Shown here piece after piece: positions 17,382 to 26,082 of a DNA stretch of 64,000 nt. The stretch is from Winogradskyella marincola (GTDB lineage Bacteria > Bacteroidota > Bacteroidia > Flavobacteriales > Flavobacteriaceae): positions 248,001 through 312,000 of the forward strand of contig NZ_JARSBN010000002.1 of assembly GCF_029624125.1 (NCBI RefSeq), written 5' to 3'. The position numbers were made by a program, and so were the translations under genes. The notes under the pieces are model-generated. The model was given only the letters and a program-made list of their open reading frames with translations. It made no database searches and was not told the DNA's origin. How positions within the stretch are numbered: the first letter of the stretch is position 1; every line of letters starts with the position of its first letter.

Positions 17382-18534
17382 CGCTCAGTTAGAAATACAA
17401 TTAATTGCAAGTTTGGTTGCCATTGCCTGTGCCATTCCTGGTACATTTTTAGTACTTAGAAAAATGGCTATGATAAGCGATGCTATTAGTCATTCCATCT
17501 TACCTGGAATAGTTATTGGCTTCTTTATTTCGCACGACTTAAATTCGCCTTTACTCATTCTATTTGCTGCTTTAACTGGTATTATTACGGTTGTGATTGT
17601 TGAGTATATTCAAAAAACAGGATTGGTAAAAGAAGACACTGCCATTGGTTTGGTGTTTCCTATTCTCTTTAGTATTGGTGTTATATTAATTGCTAAAAAC
17701 GCCAATGATGTGCATATAGACACTGATGCTGTTTTGCTTGGCGAACTCGCTTTTGCACCCTTTGACAGGTTGATTGTTGGAGGAACCGATATTGGTCCAA
17801 AATCACTTTGGATAATTGGCACTATTCTTCTTGTTACTGTCACGCTTCTTATTACCTTTTTTAAAGAACTAAAACTTAGCACTTTTGACAAAGGCCTTGC
17901 CGCTTCACTCGGGTTTTCGCCTGCCATTATTCACTATGGCTTAATGTCTGTATCTTCTGTAACTACAGTTGGTGCTTTTGATGCTGTTGGTGCTATTTTG
18001 GTTGTTGCCCTAATGATTGCACCTGCTGCTGCGGCTTATCTATTAACTACAGATTTAAAAAAGATGTTGGCCTTGGCTATAGGTTTTGGTGTTTTGAGTG
18101 CTGTTTTAGGCTATTGGGTTGCGCATTTGTTAGATGCCTCAATTGCTGGCTCAATAACTACCGTTTTAGGCTTAGTTTTTCTTATGGTATATCTTTTTGC
18201 GCCTTCAAAAGGTATTATTGCTGTGATGTATAGAGAAAAGCAACAACGCACAGAGGTTTCTTTGCTTACATTTTTGTTGCATTTAAAAAATCACGATGAC
18301 CTTTCTGAGCGCCACGTAAAACACCTCAACGAGCATATTAATTGGCAAAAAGTACGTTCTAAAACAGTGTTGGATTTGGCTCAAAAAAACAATATGATTG
18401 TTATAAAAGACAATATTGTTTCACTTACCGAAAAAGGCGACGCTTTTACCTCTAAAGCCATTGATTACATCATCACAAACGAAGATGCTCAAATTGAGGA
18501 TATGAAAGATGATTTCTTTTTGTTTAGAGGTTAA
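17374..18534 (+). CDS. metal ABC transporter permease 2 with C-terminal winged-helix tail
   Basis: A 386-residue permease of the same family as its neighbour. I start it at ATG 17374, which overlaps the previous stop (ATGAATAA) and gives a normal first helix; a longer frame from 17299 would add a charged, non-homologous extension. Conserved family segments are VLRKMAMISDAISHSILPG, TVGAFDAVGAILVVALMIAPAAAA and about eight helices. Residues about 285-386 form a cytoplasmic tail with winged-helix-like pattern (TFLLHLKNHDDLSERH, LDLAQKNNMIVIKDNIVSLTEKG), parallel to the tail on permease 1. The two proteins probably form a heterodimeric channel with one ATPase. Confidence 0.92.
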   Translation: MNNAQLEIQLIASLVAIACAIPGTFLVLRKMAMISDAISHSILPGIVIGFFISHDLNSPLLILFAALTGIITVVIVEYIQKTGLVKEDTAIGLVFPILFSIGVILIAKNANDVHIDTDAVLLGELAFAPFDRLIVGGTDIGPKSLWIIGTILLVTVTLLITFFKELKLSTFDKGLAASLGFSPAIIHYGLMSVSSVTTVGAFDAVGAILVVALMIAPAAAAYLLTTDLKKMLALAIGFGVLSAVLGYWVAHLLDASIAGSITTVLGLVFLMVYLFAPSKGIIAVMYREKQQRTEVSLLTFLLHLKNHDDLSERHVKHLNEHINWQKVRSKTVLDLAQKNNMIVIKDNIVSLTEKGDAFTSKAIDYIITNEDAQIEDMKDDFFLFRG

Positions 18535-18537
18535 GTG

Positions 18538-19146
18538 TTATTCAAACTGCATTTCAAAAATAATGTAATGTTCAAGGTTGAATTTATCTCCCCATTCTTC
18601 TGGCGGAATACCTTCTTTTGTTAACTCACAATAAAATAAATAGCCAGGATATTTAGGGTCTTTATAAGGCAAAGTATAAACCAATAACGGAAATGATTTT
18701 CCTAATTGAAAATTCGTTTCATTTCCATTAGATAAATCTCTTGCAGAATAGCTATTAGTCTCTGTCGTTTTATATTTTCTATTAATGCTTAAAAGCCCTT
18801 TAAATTTAACAAACAACTGCAAACTATCATTACTCACTTTTTCAGTTATAATATTGAAGGAAAGTGTATCTGACTCTATTCTTCTTGGATGATTTTTTAG
18901 ATTAATAATAGTATCTATTTTTGTTAATTTTTTATTCCAGTATTCTTTTGAAACAAGTGTAAAGGTTTTTCCTTTTAGATTTTTGTTTGAAATATTCACT
19001 TTATAAAAATCAATATTCTTCATAAGCAAATAATCTTGGAATTCTTCAGATGCTACTCCGTAATCGATCTTTAGTTTTAGTGAGTCTTGATTTTGAGAAA
19101 AGCAAACCGTAAAACTCAATAAGCTTAATAAAAACAATGCTTTCAT
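18538..19146 (-). CDS. hypothetical secreted protein
   Basis: A 202-residue protein with a clear signal peptide (residues 1-17, ending before SQNQDS). The remainder is mixed, rich in Lys, Asn, Ser and Tyr, and lacks motifs I recognise. It is the third gene of a minus-strand group after an ECF sigma factor and an anti-sigma-like protein, 11 bases downstream of the latter, so it may belong to the regulon or signalling unit. It converges on the permease gene with a 3-base gap. Function unknown. Confidence 0.68.
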   Translation of the reverse strand: MKALFLLSLLSFTVCFSQNQDSLKLKIDYGVASEEFQDYLLMKNIDFYKVNISNKNLKGKTFTLVSKEYWNKKLTKIDTIINLKNHPRRIESDTLSFNIITEKVSNDSLQLFVKFKGLLSINRKYKTTETNSYSARDLSNGNETNFQLGKSFPLLVYTLPYKDPKYPGYLFYCELTKEGIPPEEWGDKFNLEHYIIFEMQFE

Positions 19147-19157
19147 AGTATATTTTT

Positions 19158-21158
19158 TTAGAAATTAGAATTAAGTTTTATGAGCTCCTTTTTCAGTTCG
19201 CTTAAAGACACCTCCTTAAAACCAATATCCTGTTCTTCTGAAGTCGCTTTAATTCTTAACTCTTTAAGACCTAAAAATATTTTATCACCCTTTTTCTTTA
19301 TAGCTAGTAGAATAACCTCTTCGTTAACAGGCACTAAACCAAAATCGTAAAATCCGTTTGATGTTCTACTTGGCAGAATTGAGCTTATCGACTTAAAAAT
19401 CAGCTTAACATTGGCATCTTCAGCATTACTAATGTTAATGTTATATTTAATCTTATTTTTTTTGCTGTTTATAAAACGGTCGCAATTAATCCAACCTAGT
19501 TGTGTTGTTGAAAGTGTATAACGCTCAAGGTCTGATTTGCTAACTTCTGAAATAGGCTTTTCTTCAATCTCTTTCTGAACTTCTTTTTTGTTTCCAATGA
19601 TTAATGCAGAATCTTGTTGAACAATCATTCTAGATGTTCTAGTGACAGGTGTTGAGTTTTCACTACCCAATATTCTATAAACTATTGGAAAACGGTATTT
19701 AACAGTAACATACCTGCTATTTTTTTTACCAGGAACTACTTTTGGAAACAACTCTAAAACTCTTATTACTTCTGCAGCAAGCGCATCATACTTAGATCTA
19801 GCTTCTATTTTACCGATGTTTCCTCTTCTATCAATTTCAAAAGAAACGTATATATTTTCTTTGGTTGTTAGGTTTAGCCTCTCTCCTATTTCATAATTAA
19901 ATTTTCTAGCTACAAACTTTGTTATTTCTTCATTAAAACATTGCTTTAATTGTTCATTATCTCCTGGCTCGCAATTAGGATGTCTAGGCATTACATCTAA
20001 AAGCTCAAAGTTTGAATAGCTGTCAGTATTCTCATAGTATTCACTAGACAAACTAACTTCTTGTGATGTACTTTTAAATTGACCTGTGATAATCTCTGTA
20101 GATTCTGGCAAAATCCAATTCATCACTCCATTAGCTTTATCTCCATTAAAAAGCTGCATATCCTTCCTCCCCTTATTGTTAAACACAATCTCTAATTCTT
20201 TGCCTGGTTTTAATTTTAAATTAGAATTGTCCTTTTTGTCTTCTATATACAACATGCCTCCTGTTTCTAGAATTTGATCATCAGATTTTGTGCTTAAATC
20301 CGCCAATAACATATCTGAAAGTTTATAATACTCCGTAACTTCTAAACTAACTTTTCCTGTCACCTCTTTTTGAGTTTTAGAATTGATAAAGGCATTGGCA
20401 GGTATTGAAATTTCGGTGCCTTCTTTTAAGGTGACCTGATAATCTTCACTAGCATTAAAAGATATTACTTGTGCCTCCTTTTTAGTTGAATTGAAAAAAG
20501 ATTCCGTGTTTTTGGAAACTAGTTTGACTACTTGATCAGCCTTACTTTCTTTCTGGACTTTTTGCTGTGCTTTTTCTATCTCTTTTAAAAGATTTGGATT
20601 GATAAAAATGGTATCGTTTTCCTTTTTAAAATCATCATTTTCTGGAAATGCTAATTTGAATTCTTCAATTGTATAAGGGCCAAACATTTCTTTAATTATT
20701 GTGTCTTTCATCGTTTCCACACCTCCATACCTACTAGTTAATTCTTCATCTAGAATGTATTCTAAGTGATATTTAACTGCAATATATTTTGGGATAGAAT
20801 CTACTAAAGTTTCATTTACAACTGAGTCCTTTACAACCTCAAAAGAAGTGTTGTTATCGCTTTGCTTTTCTTCGCTTTGGGCACTAAAAAACAAACTGTA
20901 TGCTACTATTAAAATTACAACCAATAGAGCAAATCCTCCAATATATTTTAGCCATTTGCTTAAGAGGTAGTTATTCTTCGAGGTTTTTATTTCTTCAAGT
21001 AATTCAACGCGCTCAATCCCTTTTATAATTGTCTGGTGTTCTTCAAAAACCTCATAGAATGTTGCGTCTGTTTTAAGTCTGCTTTCAAAAGCCAATCTTT
21101 CGGTTTCAGAAAGGCTATTATTTAAATATGCGTTGATTAAATCAATATCTTTTTCCAT
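19158..21158 (-). CDS. anti-sigma-like membrane protein with TonB-like C-terminal segment
   Basis: 666 residues. The N-terminus (1-65, DLINAYLNNSLSETERLAFE) looks like the cytoplasmic anti-sigma domain of Bacteroidota regulators; a membrane helix follows at about 72-92; the rest is periplasmic. Within it, about residues 385-495 (HPNCEPGDNEQLKQCF, YVSFEIDRRGNIGKIEA, FPKVVPGKK) match the flavobacterial TonB C-terminal domain pattern, including the CE..CF cysteine pair. Upstream (235-360) is an IPANAF-type beta domain often seen in large secreted flavobacterial proteins. It lies 12 bases after the sigma gene in the same operon, so it probably holds that sigma factor at the membrane. The TonB-like part suggests contact with an outer-membrane protein; this is inferred. 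Confidence 0.75.
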   Translation of the reverse strand: MEKDIDLINAYLNNSLSETERLAFESRLKTDATFYEVFEEHQTIIKGIERVELLEEIKTSKNNYLLSKWLKYIGGFALLVVILIVAYSLFFSAQSEEKQSDNNTSFEVVKDSVVNETLVDSIPKYIAVKYHLEYILDEELTSRYGGVETMKDTIIKEMFGPYTIEEFKLAFPENDDFKKENDTIFINPNLLKEIEKAQQKVQKESKADQVVKLVSKNTESFFNSTKKEAQVISFNASEDYQVTLKEGTEISIPANAFINSKTQKEVTGKVSLEVTEYYKLSDMLLADLSTKSDDQILETGGMLYIEDKKDNSNLKLKPGKELEIVFNNKGRKDMQLFNGDKANGVMNWILPESTEIITGQFKSTSQEVSLSSEYYENTDSYSNFELLDVMPRHPNCEPGDNEQLKQCFNEEITKFVARKFNYEIGERLNLTTKENIYVSFEIDRRGNIGKIEARSKYDALAAEVIRVLELFPKVVPGKKNSRYVTVKYRFPIVYRILGSENSTPVTRTSRMIVQQDSALIIGNKKEVQKEIEEKPISEVSKSDLERYTLSTTQLGWINCDRFINSKKNKIKYNINISNAEDANVKLIFKSISSILPSRTSNGFYDFGLVPVNEEVILLAIKKKGDKIFLGLKELRIKATSEEQDIGFKEVSLSELKKELIKLNSNF

Positions 21159-21170
21159 AGTATTTCCGAA

Positions 21171-21713
21171 TTAAGATTGAACAGTTTTTGTTTGAGTTCT
21201 GTAGATGTCTTTTGCCTTTTGTAGGCATTTGTACTTTTGGTTTTTTGCGACTTTTTCGCTTTTAAATCGCATTTGCTCTGCAATAACCTTAAAGGTCATT
21301 TTCTTTACATAAAACCATTGTAGTAACTGTTGACATCTTTCTCCTAATTCGCGAAACGCTTTTTCTGCCGACTTGTATTTTTGTTCCTCTAAAACAGCAT
21401 CAAATATTGAAACTTCTTCACTCTGTAAATTATGTAGTTCTTGTTTGGTGAATTTTCTTTGCGTGTCTTTCCAAACAAATCGAGATACTGAGTAGAGATA
21501 GGTGTAAAATGAAGATGTGAGTTTAAAATCTGATTTTTCCAGATTTCTGTTTAGAATGATTAACGCTTCCTGAAAAACATCATTAGCATCTGATTTTGTT
21601 CCATTGTTGGACAGAATGAGTTTTTCGATACGTGGATAGAGTTTGTACAACTCCTTAAACGCTTTTTCGCGTTTTCCATTTTTAAACAATGCCATTATTT
21701 TGTCGTCGCTCAT
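21171..21713 (-). CDS. ECF-type RNA polymerase sigma factor
   Basis: A 180-residue sigma-70 family protein with region 2 (SDANDVFQEALIILNRNL and FTSSFYTYLYSVSRFVWKD-like core, about residues 35-90) and region 4 (LGERCQQLLQWFYVKKMTFKVIAEQMRFKS, about 120-165). The spacing is that of ECF group proteins of Bacteroidota. It is the first gene of a three-gene minus-strand operon with the anti-sigma-like membrane protein and a secreted protein, which is the classical arrangement for a sigma factor freed by an envelope signal. Target promoters are unknown. Confidence 0.9.
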   Translation of the reverse strand: MSDDKIMALFKNGKREKAFKELYKLYPRIEKLILSNNGTKSDANDVFQEALIILNRNLEKSDFKLTSSFYTYLYSVSRFVWKDTQRKFTKQELHNLQSEEVSIFDAVLEEQKYKSAEKAFRELGERCQQLLQWFYVKKMTFKVIAEQMRFKSEKVAKNQKYKCLQKAKDIYRTQTKTVQS

Positions 21714-21763
21714 AAGAGTGGTTTATTTATTAATGGCGTTTTGTTTAAAAGGTCACCTGAAAA

Positions 21764-21943
21764 TTATTTTTTATTCGATAAAGAGTCGTTATCCACCATC
21801 TCAATATCTGGCTTTTTATAAGTACTTGGATGCTCTAATATTCCTAAGTTAGAATCTGGATTTTCTTTAGTATTAATAGTCAGCTTTATAATTACATAAG
21901 CTAACACAAAAACAAATATTATACTACCGACAAACCAATACAT
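21764..21943 (-). CDS. small single-pass membrane protein
   Basis: An open frame of 59 residues from ATG 21943 to TAA 21764, encoding one N-terminal membrane helix (about residues 3-20) followed by a polar tail rich in Asn, Lys, Pro and Asp. No homologous family comes to mind. It lies 15 bases downstream of another small membrane protein gene on the same strand, and the pair follows the TerB/DnaJ gene, suggesting one transcript. Evidence is limited to frame, hydrophobic profile and context. Confidence 0.5.
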   Translation of the reverse strand: MYWFVGSIIFVFVLAYVIIKLTINTKENPDSNLGILEHPSTYKKPDIEMVDNDSLSNKK

Positions 21944-21958
21944 TGCTTAATTTTTGGG

Positions 21959-22183
21959 TTATTCGTCATCTCTGTTACTTTTTATTTTATTGTAAGTTCT
22001 TTCAATAAATAGAAAAGCAATTAAAACAATAACAGTGACAAAAGTTAATACTACGAGCTTACTCGAATTTATTAAACCTTCATTTTTTAAATCTTCATAA
22101 ATAGATAAGCCACAAAAGAGTACATATGAAATAAGACCTATTTGAACAGATACATATTTTTTAATGAAACCCACAACTCGCAC
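21959..22183 (-). CDS. small two-helix membrane protein
   Basis: A 74-residue protein with hydrophobic segments at about 10-28 and 42-60 and charged ends (KKYV at the N side, NKIKSNRDDE at the C side). No family recognised. It is 9 bases downstream of the TerB/DnaJ gene and just upstream of another small membrane protein, all on the minus strand. A real gene is likely from the helix pattern and close spacing; the function is unknown. Confidence 0.6.
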   Translation of the reverse strand: MRVVGFIKKYVSVQIGLISYVLFCGLSIYEDLKNEGLINSSKLVVLTFVTVIVLIAFLFIERTYNKIKSNRDDE

Positions 22184-22192
22184 TTAATTAGA

Positions 22193-22987
22193 CTACTTAA
22201 ATCCTCTCTCTTTCTGAATGTGCTCGTAAGCCTCTTGCACTTGTCTAAATTTTTCTTCGGCACCTTCCTGGTGTTCTTTCCCTAAGTGACCTACACGATC
22301 TGGATGGTATTTTTTAGCCATTTTTCGGTATGCTCTTTTAACCTCTTCATCAGAAACCGACTTGTCAACTTCTAAAATTTTGTAAGCATTATTTGTCATG
22401 TCATAGAACATAGCTTTGATACTTTCAAAATCTTTTCTGCTAATGCCTAAATAACCAGACATGGTATAGATTTGTTTTACCTCTACCTCTGCTACATGAC
22501 CATCTGCCTTTGCGATACCAAATAAAAAATGAAGCAATTGTAAACGCGAAGCATGATCCATCATTTGTTTAATCTGCATACATACTTGACGCATAGATAT
22601 GTTTTGTTTAGAAACACGCTTAAACAACTCAAAAGCATGATTAGCTCTATCAGTACCATACATGTTTTTAAATTGCTGACGCACAAAATCTAGTTCTCTT
22701 TGATCTTGTTTTCCATCTGCTTTTATAATGATTGATGCTAAAATCAATAAACTAACCTCAAAATCTCCAGATTGTGTTTGTGGTTTTTGATCTCTGCGTG
22801 TTTGTTTTGGTCGCTGACGATATGGATCGCGATTTCGGTTTCTACTTGTTTGTCGTTCTCCTATTAGAGGTGTTCCGTTGTCAGATAAATTATCTACAAA
22901 ACTACCTAAAGCCAGTCCTATGATAGCACCTATTGGCCCACCAAAAGACCAACCTATTGCTCCTCCAATCCACTTTGCAAAACTCAT
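22193..22987 (-). CDS. TerB/DnaJ-domain protein (DjlA-like co-chaperone)
   Basis: A 264-residue protein with a Gly-rich hydrophobic N-terminal segment (residues 5-33) that may insert in the membrane, a basic linker, a TerB-like helical domain (about 75-185, with [14 protein letters not shown] and [11 protein letters not shown] acidic motifs) and a C-terminal J domain (about 198-262) with the essential His-Pro-Asp in YHPDRV. The layout matches DjlA-type co-chaperones, which stimulate the ATPase of DnaK. It heads a short minus-strand group with two small membrane proteins. The client is unknown. Confidence 0.9.
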   Translation of the reverse strand: MSFAKWIGGAIGWSFGGPIGAIIGLALGSFVDNLSDNGTPLIGERQTSRNRNRDPYRQRPKQTRRDQKPQTQSGDFEVSLLILASIIIKADGKQDQRELDFVRQQFKNMYGTDRANHAFELFKRVSKQNISMRQVCMQIKQMMDHASRLQLLHFLFGIAKADGHVAEVEVKQIYTMSGYLGISRKDFESIKAMFYDMTNNAYKILEVDKSVSDEEVKRAYRKMAKKYHPDRVGHLGKEHQEGAEEKFRQVQEAYEHIQKERGFK

Positions 22988-23065
22988 ATATTAACTATAG
23001 ATTTTATGAATGCATAAATATACTATTAGTTAGTGTATTACTTCTATTAATTGTTACACATTTGG

Positions 23066-23073
23066 TATCTTTG
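23066..23073 (+). promoter_or_regulatory. -7 promoter element for the bacilliredoxin gene
   Basis: TATCTTTG fits TAnnTTTG and lies 33 bases before the ATG at 23107. Confidence 0.6.
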
Positions 23074-23106
23074 CACTTTAAAATTGATAATTAAAAAGAA
23101 TAAGAT

Positions 23107-23517
23107 ATGTATCCAGCAGAATTAGTAAAACCAATGCGTGAAGATTTAACAAACGTAGGTTTTGAAGAATTACATACAACAGAAGCTGTAGACCAAGCCA
23201 TAGCAAAAGAAGGAACAACATTAGTGGTTGTTAATTCGGTTTGTGGATGTGCTGCTGCTAACGCAAGACCAGGCGCTCGTATGAGCTTAGAAAATGCAAA
23301 ACGTCCTGATAATTTAGTGACTGTTTTTGCTGGTGTTGATAAAGAAGCAACTAACAAAGCTAGAGAGTACATGATACCTTTTCCTCCAAGCTCACCAAGC
23401 ATGGCTTTATTTAAAGATGGCGAATTGGTACACATGCTAGAGCGTCACCATATTGAAGGTAGACCTGCGCAATTAATTGCAGAAAACCTTATGGATGCTT
23501 ACAATGAGCATTGCTAA
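23107..23517 (+). CDS. BrxA/BrxB family bacilliredoxin (YphP/YqiW)
   Basis: A 136-residue thioredoxin-fold protein with the unusual CGC active site at Cys46-Gly-Cys48 (NSVCGCAAANARPG). In Firmicutes such proteins remove bacillithiol from proteins; in Bacteroidota they are common and most likely serve bacillithiol or a related low-molecular thiol. The sequence covers the whole family domain, from the YPAELVKPMREDL start to the HHIEGRPAQLI motif near the end. It has its own promoter-like element and a strong terminator, so it is a single-gene unit. Confidence 0.93.
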   Translation: MYPAELVKPMREDLTNVGFEELHTTEAVDQAIAKEGTTLVVVNSVCGCAAANARPGARMSLENAKRPDNLVTVFAGVDKEATNKAREYMIPFPPSSPSMALFKDGELVHMLERHHIEGRPAQLIAENLMDAYNEHC

Positions 23518-23540
23518 AAACAAAAACACTTAATAACAAA

Positions 23541-23567
23541 AACCACGAATACTTTCGTGGTTTTTTT
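23541..23567 (+). terminator. intrinsic terminator of the bacilliredoxin gene
   Basis: A perfect 9-bp stem (aaccacgaa 23541-23549 with ttcgtggtt 23554-23562, loop tact) is followed by a run of T. Confidence 0.92.
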
Positions 23568-23599
23568 GTGCTTAATAGGCATTGATTTACTTTTGTATC

Positions 23600-24334
23600 A
23601 TGCAAAAAATTTTGGCTTACCCTCTTACTGTTTTATATTTTATTTGCTTTGGGCTAACCTTGGTAATATTTCATCCTATACAATGGTTTTGTAATACGGT
23701 ATTTGGATACCAGGCGCATAAAACCAGTGTAGATTGGTTTCAGTTTTTTATAATGAGAAGCTTAAATGTGCTTGGCACTACATTTTCTTTTACCAATCCT
23801 TATTCCATAGAAAAAGACACTCCACTAATTATAGTTACCAACCATCAAAGCATGTATGATATACCTCCTTTAATCTGGTATTTTAGAAAGCATCATGTAA
23901 AATTTGTTAGCAAAAAAGAATTAGGCAAAGGCATACCTAGTGTATCTTATAATTTGCGTCATGGAGGTTCTGTACTAATAGATAGAAAGGATGCCTTAGG
24001 CTCTATAAAAGCCATTGAAAATTTTGCAAAACGAATTGAAAAAAACAAATGGGCTGCTGTTATTTTTCCTGAAGGCACAAGAAGTAGAGACGGAAAACCA
24101 AAACAGTTTAAAACTAAAGGATTACTAACTATGATAAAGCATGCGCCAAATGCTTTAGTTGTTCCTGTAACCATTAACAATTCCTGGAAAACACTTAAAT
24201 ATGGTAAATTCCCTATGGGTTTAGGAGCTCGTATTTCTTTTTTAGTTCATAAGCCTATTAAAGCCAATTTGTACGAAGACAAGCTTGAATTAATTAACAT
24301 TGTTGAAGCGCAAATTAAATGCAGTATTGAATAA
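23600..24334 (+). CDS. 1-acyl-sn-glycerol-3-phosphate acyltransferase (PlsC family)
   Basis: A 244-residue membrane enzyme that adds the second acyl chain to lysophosphatidic acid in phospholipid synthesis. I chose ATG 23600 over a TTG at 23582 because it gives a normal N-terminus with a hydrophobic helix at 5-25. The catalytic NHxxxxD motif is NHQSMYD (His82, Asp87) and the phosphate-binding motif is FPEGTRSRDG near residue 152. It overlaps the downstream HD-domain gene by one base (TAATG). A lyso-ornithine-lipid acyltransferase role is possible for this superfamily but not supported here. Confidence 0.9.
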   Translation: MQKILAYPLTVLYFICFGLTLVIFHPIQWFCNTVFGYQAHKTSVDWFQFFIMRSLNVLGTTFSFTNPYSIEKDTPLIIVTNHQSMYDIPPLIWYFRKHHVKFVSKKELGKGIPSVSYNLRHGGSVLIDRKDALGSIKAIENFAKRIEKNKWAAVIFPEGTRSRDGKPKQFKTKGLLTMIKHAPNALVVPVTINNSWKTLKYGKFPMGLGARISFLVHKPIKANLYEDKLELINIVEAQIKCSIE

Positions 24335-24990
24335 TGAATCACGACAACTTAATAGCATCTACTAAGACCTTTGTACAAACCGAACTTAAAAATGCCGAAG
24401 GCGGACACGATTGGTTTCACATCTTAAGAGTGTATAACAATGCTAAGTTAATTTCAAAAAATGAAAATGTTGACAATCTGGTAGTAGAGCTGGCAGCATT
24501 ACTTCATGATATAGCTGACCCTAAATTTAATAATGGAGATGAATCCATTGGTCCAAGAAAAGCAAGCGAATTTCTATTAAGTGAAAACGTAGATAGTGTT
24601 GTTATTGAGCATGTAACCCAAATTATAGAAAACATGTCTTTTAAAAATTCGTTTGATTTAGACACTTCATTTACCTCTAAAGAAATGGAAGTCGTACAAG
24701 ATGCAGATAGGTTAGACGCCATTGGAGCTATAGGTATTGCACGCTGTTTTAATTATGGAGGCTTTAAGAACAGAGCTTTATACAATCCTGATATTGCTCC
24801 AAATCTTAATATGACTAAGGCTGAATACAAAGCATCGGAAGCACCAACAATAAATCACTTTTACGAAAAATTACTACTTCTTAAAGACCAGATGAATACT
24901 AAAACCGGAAAACGTATTGCCTTAAATAGACATAAGTTTATGGAAGACTACCTAAAACAGTTTTATGCTGAGTGGGAAGGAGATAAATAA
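24334..24990 (+). CDS. HD-domain phosphohydrolase
   Basis: A 218-residue metal-dependent hydrolase of the HD superfamily (YedJ/YpgQ type). The ligands are His29 (HDWFHILRV), the His58-Asp59 doublet (LLHDIADPKF) and a downstream Asp in VVQDADRLDAIGA. Relatives hydrolyse nucleotides or related phosphate compounds, but the substrate is not clear. It is translationally coupled to the acyltransferase gene by a one-base overlap, which may reflect co-expression rather than a shared pathway. It converges on the AraC-type regulator gene. Confidence 0.88.
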   Translation: MNHDNLIASTKTFVQTELKNAEGGHDWFHILRVYNNAKLISKNENVDNLVVELAALLHDIADPKFNNGDESIGPRKASEFLLSENVDSVVIEHVTQIIENMSFKNSFDLDTSFTSKEMEVVQDADRLDAIGAIGIARCFNYGGFKNRALYNPDIAPNLNMTKAEYKASEAPTINHFYEKLLLLKDQMNTKTGKRIALNRHKFMEDYLKQFYAEWEGDK

Positions 24991-24997
24991 AAAACAC

Positions 24998-25870
24998 TTA
25001 CTGAACCATTAACTTCACTTCGCTTCTATACTTTGAAGCGCTTTTACCAGTAAACTCTTTAAAAAGTTTATTAAAATGAGAGAAGTTGTTGAAACCACAT
25101 TCAAAACTAATATCTGTAATACTCATTTGGCTCTCTGTAAGTAATTTAGTAGCATGTACCACTCTATATTCATTTACAAGTTTTGTAAATGTTTTTCCTG
25201 TTACTTTTTTAAAATATCTACAAAATGCAGGAACCGTCATACTTACCTTATCTGCAATTTCATCTAGACTTATGTGCTCTTTAAAATTCTCATTTACATG
25301 CTTAAAAATGGTATCTATCTTGGCACTATCTTGTGGTTCTGCTTCAAACGTATAACCATCTGCATTTAGTATTGTATAATCTTCAGCCTTAGCAAGGCTA
25401 TGTAATATTTCTAACAAGACCAGTATCTTTTTAAAACCCTCTTTTTCAGATAGCTTTTCAATTTTCTTTCCGAGCTTTTGTTTTGTTGGTATGCCAAAAA
25501 GTATTCCGCTTTTAGCTCGCTCAAATAGATTATTAATTTTTTCCATTTCTGGAATATTAAAAAACTGCTCGCCCAAAAACTCTGGCTTAAACTGTACTAT
25601 AGTCTCTGTACCATTAATAGTAAGTCGATCTGTAAATCCGTTATGTGGAAGATTAGAACCTAAAAGTAAAAGTTGACTGTTATTAAAGTAAGACAAATGG
25701 TTTCCTATGTGTCGCTTTCCTTTTCCTTTATTAACATACACCAATTCTATCTCTGGATGAAAGTGCCAAAATGGTTTTTTTTCGCCTATATAAGCACCAT
25801 GTTTTACAACACGCATAGAGCTTCCAAATTCTGGACTTATTTTTTCTAGTATAGGTTTTCTTGTATTCAC
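24998..25870 (-). CDS. AraC family transcriptional regulator with cupin sensor domain
   Basis: A 290-residue regulator. The N-terminal half has a cupin-like pattern (KPFWHFHPEIELVYVNKGKGKRHIG) that would bind a small ligand. The C-terminal about 100 residues form the two helix-turn-helix motifs of AraC/XylS proteins (ISLDEIADKVSMTVPAFCRYFKKVTG and ITDISFECGFNNFSHFNKLFKEFTG). It is divergent from a secreted protein gene (26083), and the shared intergenic region contains a perfect 14-bp inverted repeat that is a good operator candidate. The inducer is not known; carbohydrate sensing is common in this subgroup. Confidence 0.92.
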   Translation of the reverse strand: MNTRKPILEKISPEFGSSMRVVKHGAYIGEKKPFWHFHPEIELVYVNKGKGKRHIGNHLSYFNNSQLLLLGSNLPHNGFTDRLTINGTETIVQFKPEFLGEQFFNIPEMEKINNLFERAKSGILFGIPTKQKLGKKIEKLSEKEGFKKILVLLEILHSLAKAEDYTILNADGYTFEAEPQDSAKIDTIFKHVNENFKEHISLDEIADKVSMTVPAFCRYFKKVTGKTFTKLVNEYRVVHATKLLTESQMSITDISFECGFNNFSHFNKLFKEFTGKSASKYRSEVKLMVQ

Positions 25871-25914
25871 AACTAAAAAATTTAATGCAAAGTTAGGTCA
25901 TTACAAAAATCAAA

Positions 25915-25995
25915 TATATGCATAATTATCATTATTATACACTATTTTAACCTTACATCTGCGCCGAAGCTCTTTTAGGGTTAATTATGCATATA
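25915..25995. repeat. 14-bp inverted repeat in the AraC/secreted-protein intergenic region
   Basis: TATATGCATAATTA at 25915-25928 is repeated as its exact reverse complement at 25982-25995, with 53 bases between the arms. Each arm holds ATGCAT. The arms lie between the divergent genes, the second about 40 bases upstream of the plus-strand -7 element. A pair of binding sites for the adjacent AraC regulator is the simplest reading. Confidence 0.65.
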
Positions 25996-26036
25996 AATAT
26001 GCCAAAATCGTTGTTTTCAACTATGCACCACCACTA

Positions 26037-26044
26037 TACCTTTG
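26037..26044 (+). promoter_or_regulatory. -7 promoter element of the secreted-protein gene
   Basis: TACCTTTG matches TAnnTTTG and lies 38 bases upstream of ATG 26083. A purine-rich AAAGGAAAAAG directly precedes that start codon, supporting it. Confidence 0.6.
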
Positions 26045-26082
26045 TAGTGTTAATTCAGTTTAACCTTAAAAAAAGGAAAAAG

